Assembly (NCBI RefSeq): GCF_913777145.1
Contig: NZ_CAJYPS010000004.1
Coordinates: 1-64,000 of the forward strand
DNA length: 64,000 bases
Direction of reading: 5' to 3'
Source of the DNA: an uncultured Roseateles sp.
Lineage (GTDB): Bacteria; Pseudomonadota; Gammaproteobacteria; Burkholderiales; Burkholderiaceae_C
Shown: positions 10,052 through 18,800 of the stretch, piece by piece
Layout of the letters: each line of letters starts with the position of its first letter
How positions within the stretch are numbered: the first letter of the stretch is position 1
Notes under the pieces: generated by a model
What the model saw: only the letters and a program-made list of their open reading frames with translations
Told to the model about the DNA's origin: nothing
Databases searched by the model: none
Made by a program: the position numbers and the translations under genes

Positions 10052-10693
10052 TCAGCCCTGCACTTCGGCCAGGCACAGGCCCTGGGCGATGGCATAGCGG
10101 AACAGGTCGGCCATGGAATTGAAGCCCATCTTGGTCATCAGGTTGGCCTTGTGGGTGGACACGGTCTTGTGGCTGATGCCCAGCCGTACCGCGATCGCGC
10201 CCAGGCTCTCGCCATTGGCCAGGCCCTCCAGCACCTCCTGCTCGCGCGCGCTGAGTGCGTCCTGGCCGCGGCGCTGCTGCAGCGATTCGAAGGCGAGCGC
10301 CTCGGCCAGCAGCGGGCTCAGTGCGCGGCCGCCCTCGGCGACCTTCTCTATGCTGGCCAGGATGAGATCGGGCGCCATGTCCTTGGTCAGGTAGCCATTG
10401 GCGCCGGCGCACAGCGCGCGCTGCGCGATGGCCACATGGCCGTGCAGCGACAGCACCAGCACGCGCAGCCCGGGGCGCTGCGCGCGCAGGCGCGAGATCA
10501 GCTCCACATCCGACAGACCCGGCAGGCAGATGTCCACGATGGCCAGGTCCACCGGCCCGGCCATCAGGCGGTGCAGCGCGCCGTAGCCGTCGCCGGCCTC
10601 GCCGACCACCTGCAGCGTGGCGTGCCCGTCCAGCAGGCGCTTGAGGCCCTCGCGGATCAGGGGATGGTTGTCGATGATCAATATGCGGGTCAT
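10052..10693 (-). CDS. NarL/LuxR-family response regulator
   Basis: A 213-residue regulator. The receiver domain (about 1-120) has the acidic pocket in ILIIDNHP, the phosphoacceptor Asp in LAIVDICLPG, and a Lys in YLTKDM. The C-terminal HTH (about 145-205) reads LSAREQEVLEGLANGESLG and then ISHKTVSTHKANLMTKM, the LuxR-type DNA-binding helix. The ATG at 10693 is preceded by AGGAG at good spacing; the frame is open further upstream but with low-complexity residues. It lies 211 bp downstream of the hybrid kinase gene on the same strand and is a plausible partner of that kinase. Confidence 0.88.
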   Translation of the reverse strand: MTRILIIDNHPLIREGLKRLLDGHATLQVVGEAGDGYGALHRLMAGPVDLAIVDICLPGLSDVELISRLRAQRPGLRVLVLSLHGHVAIAQRALCAGANGYLTKDMAPDLILASIEKVAEGGRALSPLLAEALAFESLQQRRGQDALSAREQEVLEGLANGESLGAIAVRLGISHKTVSTHKANLMTKMGFNSMADLFRYAIAQGLCLAEVQG

Positions 10694-10869
10694 GCCAGAG
10701 GCTCCTGGGCAGGCCTTGGCGTGCGCCTTGGGCCCGTCTTTGACGCAGGGAGTGGGGGAATCCGGACGCACCGACCGGCAGCCCGCGGCGGTCGCGCCGA
10801 CGGGCAGGGAGCCGTTGGGGCGGGTCTGGCGTGGGCAGGGCGGGGATGGTCCATGCCCTCATGCTCTGC

Positions 10870-10923
10870 CCTAAGGGCTACCTCGGGATTACCCCGGGGG
10901 GCGCTTAGGTTTCAGCTGAAACC
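10870..10923. repeat. Nested inverted repeats at the 3' end of the hybrid kinase gene
   Basis: Two structures overlap the kinase stop (TTA on the + strand, 10905-10907). CCTAAG (10870-10875) pairs with CTTAGG (10904-10909) around a G+C-rich centre, possibly a terminator-like hairpin without a T tract. Immediately adjacent is a perfect 16-bp palindrome, GGTTTCAGCTGAAACC (10908-10923), that encodes the last residues of the kinase. The palindrome could be a protein-binding site or part of an alternative hairpin. Confidence 0.45.
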
Positions 10924-13442
10924 GCCCCAGGCTTCGGCTCACCCAGCAGCTCGGCGACCGCACAGCCCAGTTCGTGCGCGCTCAGCGGCTTGCGCACCAA
11001 TGCGCGTGCGCCGGCCTGGGCCACGCGCTGCTCCAGCTCCTCGCCGCCGTAGCCGCTCATGGCCAGCACCGGCAGGTCGGGCCGCAGCGCCAGCAGCTGG
11101 CGGGTCAGCTCGACACCGCTGAGCTCGGGCATGGTCTCGTCGGTCAGCACCAGGTCGAAACGCTGCGGCGCCTTGGCGAATGCCGCCAGGGCCTCGGTGC
11201 TGCTCGTGAAGCCCACGGGCTCGTAGCCCAGTTCGGCCAGCAGTTCCTCGGCGAACTCCACCAACGGCGCCTCGTCGTCCACGATCAGCACGGTCTGACC
11301 CCGACCCTGGGGCGGTGGTGCATCGCCGGGCTTGTGCGCCGGGCCGGTATCGGCTGCGCGCGGCAGCCACAGCGTGAAGCGCGTGCCCTGGTCCGGCGTG
11401 CTTTGCACGTCGATCGCACCGCCCATGTCCGCGACGATGCTGTGCACCACCGACAGGCCCAGGCCCGTGCCTTCGCCCACCTTCTTGGTGCTGAAGAAGG
11501 GGTCGAACATGCGGGCGTAGACCTCGGGCGGGATGCCGCTGCCCTGGTCCTGCACCTCGATGCAGACATGGTCGCCGGCCGGCGCCTGGCCGTGGCTGAG
11601 GTGGCGGGGCAGGTCCAGGTGGGTGCAGTTCACCGACACCCGCAGCCGGCCCTCATGGGCCATCGCGCCCACCGCGTTGCTGCACAGGTTGCTGACCAGC
11701 TGGTGGATCTGCAGCGCGTCGCCTATCACCGCGGCGTTGCACTGGCTCAGCACGGTGTCCAGCTGGATGTGTGTGGGCAGCGTGGGGCTCAGCAGCAGCA
11801 GCGCGTCCTCCACAGCGCGATCCACCTGCACCAGGCCGCGGTCGCGCACGCCGCTGCGGGAGAAGTCCAGGATGCGGCGCACCAGCAGCTTGGCCCGCGA
11901 GCCGGCCTGCATCACCCGTTCCAGGTGGCGTTGCAGCGCGGGGTCGTCGCCGGCGCGGCGCTGGGCCATCTCGCCATGGCCCAGGATGGCGCCCAGGATG
12001 TTGTTGAAGTCGTGCGCGATGCCGCCGGCCAGCGTGCCCAGGGATTCCATGTGCTGGGCCTGGCGCAGCTGATCCTGCAGACGGCCGCGCTCGGCCTCGT
12101 CGGCCTTGCGGGCGCTGATGTCCGTGGCTGCGCAGAAGAAGCGGGTCGCGACACCCCGCTCGTCGCGCAGCGCGCGGCCACGCATGTGGATCCAGCGCCA
12201 GCTGGGCTCGGCCGCGTTCGCATCGTCGCCGCCACGCCGCCTCACCCGGTACTCCACATCCACCTCGGGCATCTGGCCGCTCAGGTGCTGCTGCAGCACC
12301 TCGCGGCCGGCCGCGAGATCGTCCGGGTGCAGCTCGATCTGGCGCAGCAGCTCGGTGGCCGAGCTGGAGCCCCGGGCCGGCGGCAGCTCGTGCAGGCGGC
12401 GCCAGCGCTCGGACGCGAACAGCCGGTTGCTCTCGAGGTTCCACTCTGCATGGCCCTCGTTGGCGGCGGCCATGGCCTGCTCGTAGCGCTGCTCGCTGCG
12501 GCGCAGCGCGGTCTCGCCCAGCTCCAGGCGGCGCAGCTGGCGCAGCAGCAGCCAGATGGTCATCAGGCCCACCAGCGTCAGTGCGATGGTGCGTCCTATC
12601 AGCCCCCACATCTCGGCCCGCCACGGCTCGAAGGCGTTGTAGGCGTCACGGGTCACGGACATCACCAGCGGGCGGTCCGACACCGGCATGGACACGATGA
12701 ACTTCTCGCGCCCGTCCACCGGGCTCATCATCAGCCGGGCCGTGGTGGGCTGGCCTGCGGCAAGTTCCGGGAAGACCCGGTTCTCGCTGCGCGGGTCGGG
12801 CGGCTGGCGCACCACCAGGCTGCCGTCGTCGAAGGTCAGCAGCAGCGCGCTGCCATTGCCCAGGTCGATCGCGTCATAGACCTCGCGCAGCTCGTCCAGC
12901 GTGACGATGGCCGACACCACGCCGGCGAACTGGCCGCCGGGGGTTTCCAGCCGACGCGACACCACCAGGCCGGGGCGGCGCTCGCTGCGCGTGACCACGG
13001 GCGGATTGATGAACAGGCCCAGATGCCGGGTGTCGCGCTGGCGGATGAAGTAGGGGCGGTCGGCCACGTTGGCCAGCGGCTCGCCGGTCGGCCGGGAACG
13101 CACGCGCTGCAGGCCGTTGGCGTCGGTGAGGGTCAGCACGCTGACCTGGGGCGTGGCGGTGGCGCGCGCGCGCAGCGCGGTTTCGATCTCGGCGTTGCTG
13201 AGCTGACTGCCGGCCGCCTGGTACCACAGCGAGGTGTCGGTCAGCAGCAGGTCCACCGCCTGCAGGCTGCGCTCGGCTTCCTCGGACAGGGCTCGGGCCA
13301 GGTTGCCCAGCTCGCGGGTGGTGGCCTGCGTGACCTGCTGGTGCAGGCGCCAGGCGTCATAGGCGGTGGACGCGATGAAGGCCAGGATGACCCCGGCTCC
13401 CACCGCGACGATGCCGCGCCGTAGGCGCCCGGTGGCACTCAT
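10905..13442 (-). CDS. Hybrid sensor histidine kinase: Cache sensor, PAS, HisKA, HATPase, receiver
   Basis: An 845-residue protein. TM1 (about 11-28), periplasmic double-Cache-like sensor (about 35-275), TM2 (about 278-300), PAS/PAC (about 315-445), HisKA with phosphorylatable H477 in GGIAHDFNNIL, HATPase_c (DQGSGIPPEVYARMFDPFF and GEGTGLGLSVVHSI), and a C-terminal receiver (about 720-840; VLIVDDE, LVLTDETMPE, LVRKPLS). H-box and N/G-boxes are intact, so it should be catalytic; the receiver can act as phosphate sink or relay. ATG 13442 overlaps the stop of a receiver-only gene by 4 bp. Outputs may be the NarL-type regulator downstream or the OmpR-type one upstream. Confidence 0.9.
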   Translation of the reverse strand: MSATGRLRRGIVAVGAGVILAFIASTAYDAWRLHQQVTQATTRELGNLARALSEEAERSLQAVDLLLTDTSLWYQAAGSQLSNAEIETALRARATATPQVSVLTLTDANGLQRVRSRPTGEPLANVADRPYFIRQRDTRHLGLFINPPVVTRSERRPGLVVSRRLETPGGQFAGVVSAIVTLDELREVYDAIDLGNGSALLLTFDDGSLVVRQPPDPRSENRVFPELAAGQPTTARLMMSPVDGREKFIVSMPVSDRPLVMSVTRDAYNAFEPWRAEMWGLIGRTIALTLVGLMTIWLLLRQLRRLELGETALRRSEQRYEQAMAAANEGHAEWNLESNRLFASERWRRLHELPPARGSSSATELLRQIELHPDDLAAGREVLQQHLSGQMPEVDVEYRVRRRGGDDANAAEPSWRWIHMRGRALRDERGVATRFFCAATDISARKADEAERGRLQDQLRQAQHMESLGTLAGGIAHDFNNILGAILGHGEMAQRRAGDDPALQRHLERVMQAGSRAKLLVRRILDFSRSGVRDRGLVQVDRAVEDALLLLSPTLPTHIQLDTVLSQCNAAVIGDALQIHQLVSNLCSNAVGAMAHEGRLRVSVNCTHLDLPRHLSHGQAPAGDHVCIEVQDQGSGIPPEVYARMFDPFFSTKKVGEGTGLGLSVVHSIVADMGGAIDVQSTPDQGTRFTLWLPRAADTGPAHKPGDAPPPQGRGQTVLIVDDEAPLVEFAEELLAELGYEPVGFTSSTEALAAFAKAPQRFDLVLTDETMPELSGVELTRQLLALRPDLPVLAMSGYGGEELEQRVAQAGARALVRKPLSAHELGCAVAELLGEPKPGAVSAET

Positions 13443-13804
13443 GCGCGCGAGGGGGCGGGCAGTGCGTCCAGCGCCGCGAACAGCTCCTGCGGCACGCAGG
13501 GCTTGGCGAGCAGCGCATGCAGGCCCAGCTCGCGCACCGTGGGCGAGCCCGCGGGCAGGCTGGCGCTCAGCTGTGTGGACAGGCCCAGCAGGGCCGCACG
13601 GGGATAGGTGGCGCGGGCACGGGCCACCAGGGCCTGGGCGCCATCGCGCAGCTTGGGCAAATCGATCAGCACGACATCAATCTCCGCCGCGGCCGCGGCC
13701 GACAGCTGGCGGGCGTCCCACACGCGGTGGTCGGCGCCGGTCAGCCATTCGGACAGCAGCTCCCGGATGGGGCCATTTTCTTCAAGGACAACAATGCTGA
13801 ACAT
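13439..13804 (-). CDS. Stand-alone receiver-like protein
   Basis: A 121-residue single-domain receiver when started at ATG 13804 (MFSIVVLEENG). It has the phosphoacceptor candidate in VVLIDLP and a conserved Lys in LLAKPC. The acidic pair at the first strand is E-E rather than D-D, so phosphorylation chemistry may be weakened. No output domain follows. Its TGA overlaps the ATG of the hybrid kinase (ATGA). The frame is open up to 13921 and ATGs at 13876/13873 are possible starts; the ribosome site is weak for every choice. It is likely a phosphorelay intermediate or modulator of the kinase. Confidence 0.7.
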   Translation of the reverse strand: MFSIVVLEENGPIRELLSEWLTGADHRVWDARQLSAAAAAEIDVVLIDLPKLRDGAQALVARARATYPRAALLGLSTQLSASLPAGSPTVRELGLHALLAKPCVPQELFAALDALPAPSRA

Positions 13805-13918
13805 TTGGTGAAAGCGAATCTGCCTCTTGGGGGAGGCCTGAGGCTTGATTGGGGACGAGCTGTGTTCCCCCATCATTTCGCGTAGATTTCCAGCATTACG
13901 TCTGTAATTTCTCGGATT

Positions 13919-13950
13919 CACCGGACAGCTTTGAGAAACGCTGTCCGGTG
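13919..13950. promoter_or_regulatory. 11-bp inverted repeat before the OmpR-type regulator
   Basis: CACCGGACAGC (13919-13929) and GCTGTCCGGTG (13940-13950) are perfect reverse complements around a 10-nt A/T-richer loop. The repeat lies in the divergent intergenic region, 21 bp before the ATG at 13972. It could be an operator bound by the response regulator itself or a hairpin in the 5' leader. Confidence 0.6.
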
Positions 13951-13971
13951 TGGAAAACTAACCGCGACATC

Positions 13972-14703
13972 ATGAGTGCCCAGCCCCCCCACGTCCTGGC
14001 GGTCGATGACGACCCCGCCATCCGCGAGCTGATCGCCGACTACCTCACGGAAAACGCGGTCCGTGTGACGGCCGTGGCCAATGGCGCAGAGATGCGCCGC
14101 GTGTTGCAGACGGAATCGGTGGACCTGGTGCTGATGGACCTGCGCCTGGGCGGCGAGGATGGCATGCAGCTGGCCCGTTCGCTGCGCGACACCAGCCAGG
14201 TGCCGCTGATGATCGTGACCGGCAAGCTGGACGAGGCCGACCGCGTGATGGGCCTGGAGCTGGCCGCCGACGACTACATCAACAAGCCCTTCAGCTCTCG
14301 CGAGCTGCTGGCCCGCATCCGTGCGGTGCTGCGCCGCTACCAGATGGCCCGCGAGCTGCTGCCCATGCGCGACGAGCGCCGCCGCGCCTACCGCTTCGAC
14401 GGCTGGGAGCTCAACCTGCGCTCGCGCCGCCTGACCGCGCCGGACGGGCGCCGGGTGGAGTTGTCCAACGGCGAGTTCAACCTGCTGCAGGCGCTGTGCG
14501 CCGCGCCGCAGCGCGTGCTGTCGCGCGACCAACTGCTGGACCTCTCCCGCTTGCACGGCGCCGAGGTCTACGACCGGTCCATCGACGTGCAGATCCTGCG
14601 GCTGCGCCGCAAGGTCGAGGAGAACCCCTCGGAGCCGCGCTACATCTGCACCGAGCGTGGCGCCGGCTACGTGTTCAACGTGCCGGTCGAGACGCTGGAG
14701 TAA
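13972..14703 (+). CDS. OmpR/PhoB-family response regulator
   Basis: A 243-residue protein. The receiver (about 4-120) has VLAVDDDPAIRELIADYL, phosphoacceptor Asp in LVLMDLRLGGEDG, the switch Thr in MIVTGK and Lys in YINKPFSSREL. The winged-helix DNA-binding domain (about 145-240) has LSNGEFNLLQAL and YDRSIDVQILRLRRKVE, ending with GYVFNV. ATG 13972 begins the typical N-terminus; the frame upstream crosses the inverted repeat and is not coding-like. It is transcribed divergently from the receiver/hybrid-kinase operon, a common arrangement for cognate partners. The receiver resembles the TorR/ArcA group, but the signal is not known. Confidence 0.9.
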   Translation: MSAQPPHVLAVDDDPAIRELIADYLTENAVRVTAVANGAEMRRVLQTESVDLVLMDLRLGGEDGMQLARSLRDTSQVPLMIVTGKLDEADRVMGLELAADDYINKPFSSRELLARIRAVLRRYQMARELLPMRDERRRAYRFDGWELNLRSRRLTAPDGRRVELSNGEFNLLQALCAAPQRVLSRDQLLDLSRLHGAEVYDRSIDVQILRLRRKVEENPSEPRYICTERGAGYVFNVPVETLE

Positions 14704-14704
14704 A

Positions 14705-15826
14705 TCAAGCCGCCTCGCCGCGAAAGCGCGCGATCGCCGCGTCCACCATGCCCTCGGCACTGCCGCGCTCGCGGTGGTGGCGACGCAGCTCGGCCGCGTC
14801 GCCGTCGCTGCGCAGCTGCAGCAGCAGGTGGGACAGTGCGGCCTCCTCGCCGGGCAGCGCCCGCGCCGTCAGGTGGGCCACGGTGCGCAGCACGTCATCG
14901 CGCAGCGCCAGCGCCTCGTAGGTCTTGGGGTGGACGATCTGGCCGTCCAGCCCGAAGCGGCAGGCCTGGAAGCGGTTGTAGTTGTAGACCAGGTAATCGT
15001 CCTCGGCCGGCAGCGGCTCGCTGCGCTCCAGCAGCCAGCGGCACAGCGCCTGCAGATAGCCCGCCAGCGCGGCGGCCCGGTCCACGGTCAGCGGCGTGTC
15101 GCAGACGCGCAGCTCTATGGTGCCGTACTCGGGCTTGGGGCGGATGTCCCAGTAGAAGTCCTTCATGCTGGAGACGATGCCGGTGCGCTCCATGTGCGCG
15201 AAGAAGTTGCTGCGGAAGTCGTCCCAGCTCAGCGTGAACGGCGCGCGGCCGCTCAAGGGAAAGGCGAATACCGAGTTCAGGCGCGCGGAGTCGAACAGCG
15301 TGTCGCGCCGCTGCACGAAGGGCGAGGACGCGGCCAGCGCGATGAAGTGCGGCACGTAGCGGTTCAGCGCGTGCAGCAGGAAGAGGGCGTCGTTGCCCGA
15401 GGCGCAGCCGATGTGGATGTGCTGGCCGAACACGGTGAACTGCTGGGCCAGGTAGCCGTAGAGCTGGGAGACCTCCTTGAAGCGCGGCTTGGAGAAGATC
15501 TTGCGCTGGGTCCAGAGCTGGAAGGGGTGGGTGCCGCCGCCGCACAGGCCCACGTTGAGCCGCTCGCCGGCGGCCACCAGCGTGTCGCGGATCTCGCGCA
15601 GCTGCGCCAGCACGCCGGCGTGGTCGGGCTGCACGCTGGTGGCGATCTCGATCATGCTCTCGGTGATCTCGGGCACGACCTGACCCGGGAAGGGCTTGCG
15701 GCCCAGCAGCTCCAGCATGTCGGGGCTGGCGTCCACCAGGTCCAGGTCGCTGAGGCTGACGAGCTGCAGCTCCAGCTCGACGCCCAGCGTCAGCGGTTTC
15801 GAGACGGTGAATTCCTGCAGAGGCAT
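14705..15826 (-). CDS. YbdK-type carboxylate-amine ligase (GCS2 family)
   Basis: A 373-residue protein of the glutamate-cysteine ligase type 2 family. Visible family features are [11 protein letters not shown] near the N-terminus, GGGTHPF, the [14 protein letters not shown] block and [12 protein letters not shown]. The family forms an ATP-dependent amide bond between a carboxylate and an amine; E. coli YbdK shows weak gamma-glutamyl-cysteine ligase activity, but the physiological substrate is unsettled. ATG 15826 shares its A with the TGA of the antiporter gene (TGATG), so the two are translationally coupled. It ends 1 bp from the stop of the convergent response-regulator gene. Confidence 0.85.
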   Translation of the reverse strand: MPLQEFTVSKPLTLGVELELQLVSLSDLDLVDASPDMLELLGRKPFPGQVVPEITESMIEIATSVQPDHAGVLAQLREIRDTLVAAGERLNVGLCGGGTHPFQLWTQRKIFSKPRFKEVSQLYGYLAQQFTVFGQHIHIGCASGNDALFLLHALNRYVPHFIALAASSPFVQRRDTLFDSARLNSVFAFPLSGRAPFTLSWDDFRSNFFAHMERTGIVSSMKDFYWDIRPKPEYGTIELRVCDTPLTVDRAAALAGYLQALCRWLLERSEPLPAEDDYLVYNYNRFQACRFGLDGQIVHPKTYEALALRDDVLRTVAHLTARALPGEEAALSHLLLQLRSDGDAAELRRHHRERGSAEGMVDAAIARFRGEAA

Positions 15827-17013
15827 CAGCTGTGCTCCGGTTGGCCGCGTTCGCCGGCCCAGATCAGTGCGCGGCGGGTCACGAGCGGGGCGGCGATATC
15901 CAGCAGCAGCGTCATCGCGGCCAGCGGCGCGAGCTGGTCCAGCAGGTCTATGCCCATCACCCGGGTGTGCTCCAGCAACAGGATCACGAACACCGAGATC
16001 GGCGTCATGCCCAGGCCGGTCAGCGCGCCCTTGCGCCAGCTGATGCCGCTGACCCGCGCCAGCAGCGTGCCCACCGCGACCTGCACCAGCAGCCGCACCG
16101 CGATCAGCACCAGCGCCAGCCCCAGGCCGGCCACCACGCGCGGCCAGGCCACGGTGGTGGTCACGAACACGAACAGCGCGATGCACAGCAACTCGCCCAG
16201 CGCGCCGAAATTGCGCTGCGCCGGCGCCAGCACCACGCGGTGGTGGCGGGCGACGATGCCGAAGGTCAGCGCCGCCAGCAGCGGCGAGGTGCCCAGCGCC
16301 TGCGCCAGCGTCACCAGCAGCAGCACGCCCAGCGCAAAGCCTAGCGTCGCGTCGCGGGCCAGGCTCTTCAGGCGACGCAGCAGCGCCGGCACCGCGGTGC
16401 CGAAGCACAGGCCCAGCAGCACCGAGCCACCCAGCTGCAGCACGCTGCTGGACAGCGCCTGCCACAGGCTGCCGGTGCTGTTGAAGGCCCAGACGCCCAC
16501 GCACAGCTTGAAGGCCAGCACCGACAGCAGGCAGTTCAACGCGGTCAGGTGCAGCAGGCGCTCGGTCACCTGGCCCGAGCTGCGCAGCTCGTTGGTGACC
16601 CGAAGCACCGCGGCCGGCGACGTGGAGATGGCCAACGAGGCCAGCAGCACCGCGTTCAGCGGCGCCTGGCCGAAGGCCAGCGCCACGGCCAGCACGGCCG
16701 CGAAGACCAGGCCCGCCTGCAGCAGGCCGGTCACGCCCAGCCAGGGGTTGTGCCTGAGCCAGTGCAGATTGATGCGGTAGCCCAGCTCGAACAGGATGAG
16801 GCCGAAGGCCAGGTGGGCCATCAGCATCAGCGGCGTCTCGTCGCCCTCGGGCAGCAGCGGCAGCGGCGAGTTGGCCAGCGCGAAACCCACCAGGCCGTAG
16901 ACGCTGATGCGGGGCAGGCCGGTCCAGCGGTTGGCCAACTCGCCCAGCACCCAGGCCAGCGTGAAGGCCAGTGGCCAGGCCAGCTCGCGAGCGAGTTCGG
17001 TCAGATCAGGCAT
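15826..17013 (-). CDS. Cation:proton antiporter (CPA2-like membrane protein)
   Basis: A 395-residue, highly hydrophobic protein with about 10-12 predicted membrane segments. An early segment contains [15 protein letters not shown], and a later one [19 protein letters not shown], patterns typical of Na+/H+ exchanger domain proteins of the CPA2 group. It probably exchanges Na+ or K+ for protons across the inner membrane. There is no C-terminal TrkA-N domain. It is the first gene of a two-gene unit with the YbdK-like ligase, raising the possibility of a thiol or electrophile link as in glutathione-gated K+ efflux, but this is only context. Confidence 0.78.
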   Translation of the reverse strand: MPDLTELARELAWPLAFTLAWVLGELANRWTGLPRISVYGLVGFALANSPLPLLPEGDETPLMLMAHLAFGLILFELGYRINLHWLRHNPWLGVTGLLQAGLVFAAVLAVALAFGQAPLNAVLLASLAISTSPAAVLRVTNELRSSGQVTERLLHLTALNCLLSVLAFKLCVGVWAFNSTGSLWQALSSSVLQLGGSVLLGLCFGTAVPALLRRLKSLARDATLGFALGVLLLVTLAQALGTSPLLAALTFGIVARHHRVVLAPAQRNFGALGELLCIALFVFVTTTVAWPRVVAGLGLALVLIAVRLLVQVAVGTLLARVSGISWRKGALTGLGMTPISVFVILLLEHTRVMGIDLLDQLAPLAAMTLLLDIAAPLVTRRALIWAGERGQPEHS

Positions 17014-17212
17014 GGATGCTCCCCCAGGTCATGTGTGCATCGGCCCGGGGCGCGGTGTGGGGTGCCCGCGTCGGCGTGGGGTAAGGCCGCACGGCCCCCA
17101 CCAAGATACCCAGGATGCCAATCCACGCCAGCCGCAGCCCCGGGCCCAGCCGGCCGGCACGCGCCGTCACCCTATCAGGCCGCAGTCCCCGATGGGCCTG
17201 CAAGATGTTTGA

Positions 17213-17254
17213 ATTTGTACAAATGTATAGAGCTTGCTGGGAGCTTGCAAGCTC
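17213..17254. promoter_or_regulatory. Two perfect palindromes in the divergent antiporter / MarR region
   Basis: The 300-bp interval 17014-17313 has no gene. It holds ATTTGTACAAAT (17213-17224, 12-bp palindrome) and GAGCTTGCAAGCTC (17241-17254, 14-bp palindrome). GAGCTTGC also occurs just before (17230-17237), giving a direct repeat at 11-bp periodicity. MarR-family proteins usually bind such short palindromes near their own promoter, so these are candidate operators for the regulator at 17314. Confidence 0.6.
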
Positions 17255-17313
17255 GGGCGCAATGCCCTGCCGTGGGGCTGAGGCATGGGCCGGTCGGCCC
17301 GGGAGGCTGACCT

Positions 17314-17859
17314 ATGATGATTTTCATGGTCGATCCCGTCACGCAAGCCGCCCCAGGTGACCCGAGGCCGGACCCGGGTCATGACCCCTTGTCGGCGGGC
17401 GAACTCAGCGAGCCCGCCACTCGCGTGCTGCGGCGCTTTCGCCTGGTGTTCAACGCGGTGAAGACGCATTTCCAGCAGGTCGAGAAGCAGGCCGGCGTGG
17501 GCGGTGCCCAGCTCTGGGCGCTGAGCGTCATCCGGGCTAGGCCTGGCGTGGGCGTCAACGACCTGGCCCGTGCGATGGACGTGCACCAGTCCACGGCCAG
17601 CAACCTGGTGCGTTCGCTGGTCGAGCGCGGGTTGGTGCAGGCCGCCAAGCAGGGGCCGGACCGGCGCGCGGTGCAACTCACGCTGAGCCCGGCGGGCGAG
17701 GCGGTGCTGGCGCAGGCTCCGGGGCCGCTCAGCGGTGTGCTGCCGCAGGCGCTGGAGGCGCTGGACGCCGAGACGCTGGCACGGCTGGACGCCGACCTCG
17801 CGCGGCTGATCCAGGTGCTGGGCGCCGATGAGCGCGCTGCCAACATCCCGCTGGGCTGA
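17314..17859 (+). CDS. MarR-family transcriptional regulator
   Basis: A 181-residue regulator. A Pro/Asp-rich N-terminal tail (about 1-35) precedes a winged-helix MarR core: GGAQLWALSVIRARPGVGVN, then the recognition helix ARAMDVHQSTASNLVRSL, and the wing KQGPDRRAVQLTLSPAGEA. The ATG at 17314 sits 7 bp after GGAGG; ATG 17326 is possible. It is divergent from the antiporter/YbdK unit and probably controls it, itself, or both. No Cys suggestive of OhrR-type oxidation sensing is present, so a small ligand is more likely. Confidence 0.85.
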   Translation: MMIFMVDPVTQAAPGDPRPDPGHDPLSAGELSEPATRVLRRFRLVFNAVKTHFQQVEKQAGVGGAQLWALSVIRARPGVGVNDLARAMDVHQSTASNLVRSLVERGLVQAAKQGPDRRAVQLTLSPAGEAVLAQAPGPLSGVLPQALEALDAETLARLDADLARLIQVLGADERAANIPLG

Positions 17860-17864
17860 GCCAT

Positions 17865-17899
17865 GAAAAAAGCCGCCAGGCCGGTGGGCCGTGGCGGCT
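17865..17899 (-). terminator. Rho-independent terminator of the pal gene
   Basis: Read leftward, AGCCGCCA (17899-17892) pairs with TGGCGGCT (17878-17871), followed by six T (17870-17865). The inner G+C-rich segment may extend the stem. It starts 35 bp past the stop of the lipoprotein gene and ends just before the stop of the convergent MarR gene. Confidence 0.85.
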
Positions 17900-17933
17900 G
17901 TCTCGCAGCGCCTCGGGGGCGCTGGCGCGGGGC

Positions 17934-18473
17934 TTACTTGGTCGGGTAGGCCAGGTCGGCGCGGCGGTTCTGGGACCAGGCGGCCTCGTCGTGGCCGGTG
18001 GCCTTGGGACGCTCCTTGCCCCAGCTCACGGCTTCGACCTGCGTGTCCTTGACGCCGTAGATCTTCAGCGCCTTGACCACGGCCTCGGCACGCTTCTGGC
18101 CCAGGGCCAGGTTGTACTCGGAGGAGCCGCGCTCGTCGGTGTTGCCTTCGACCTTGATGGCGACCGACGGGGCGCTCGACAGGTAGCGGCCATGGCGCTC
18201 CAGCATCGCGTCGTAGTCGGACTTGATCGTGAACTGATCGAAGCCGAAGTAGATGCTGCGCTCGTTGTGGATCGGGCTGTTCGGATCCAGGTAGGCCGGC
18301 AGCACGGGCGCCGGGGCGACCGGGGCGGGCGCCGGAGCGGGCGTGGGCGCGGGAGCGACCGGCGCGGGAGCCGGCGGCACGGGCGCCGGGGGAGGGGTCA
18401 CGGGTGTGCTGCTGCAGCCGGCCAGCAGAACGCCAGCGGCCAGCAGGCTGGCGCTCAGGAATTGGGCTTTCAT
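17934..18473 (-). CDS. pal: Pal-like peptidoglycan-associated outer-membrane lipoprotein
   Basis: A 179-residue lipoprotein. The signal peptide ends in lipobox LLAGC with the lipidated Cys at 20. A Pro/Ala-rich linker (about 24-60) follows, then an OmpA-like peptidoglycan-binding domain (about 72-179) with IYFGFDQFTIK and VEGNTDERGSSEYNLALGQ. It should anchor the outer membrane to peptidoglycan as part of the Tol-Pal system, although tol genes are not adjacent. The linker is longer than in E. coli Pal. It is monocistronic with its own terminator. ATG 18473 has GGAG at 7 bp. A generic OmpA-domain lipoprotein outside the Tol system is the alternative. Confidence 0.82.
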   Translation of the reverse strand: MKAQFLSASLLAAGVLLAGCSSTPVTPPPAPVPPAPAPVAPAPTPAPAPAPVAPAPVLPAYLDPNSPIHNERSIYFGFDQFTIKSDYDAMLERHGRYLSSAPSVAIKVEGNTDERGSSEYNLALGQKRAEAVVKALKIYGVKDTQVEAVSWGKERPKATGHDEAAWSQNRRADLAYPTK

Positions 18474-18800
18474 CACAGATCTCCAGGAGGGATAGGCTCC
18501 CGGGCCGTCAACGGCTGGGTAGCCAGCCGGAATGATACCCCTCAAACATTTGTGCACATCTATGCCCGAATGACGAGGGGGCATAGCCGCCACGGGGCTT
18601 GCGCACTTCGTCACGGCCTGGCGCGAGGGGCCGCGCAGACCGCCGAGCAGCATCGCCACGACGCAGGCGATAAAAATGATAGGTTCTAACGAATCAATCA
18701 ATTGTCGTGACGCAGTTGGCGCAGAAAGAATCAATAAAAGCAAAGTTATCAAATAGACTGTGTCCAACGTCGACTCGCCGTCGGTGCTCTGGAGACTGTC
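18474..18800. other. Divergent intergenic region, pal / cheW-like
   Basis: No gene is seen in these 327 bp. The right half (about 18670-18770) is markedly A+T-rich for this genome and must hold the promoter of the CheW-like gene; the left half must hold that of pal. I could not place -35/-10 boxes with confidence, nor a flagellar sigma-28 motif. Confidence 0.5.

Noticed and set aside
18290..18420. Short tandem GGCGCC-rich repeats
   Set aside because: They encode the Pro/Ala linker of the Pal lipoprotein; low-complexity coding, not an independent repeat.
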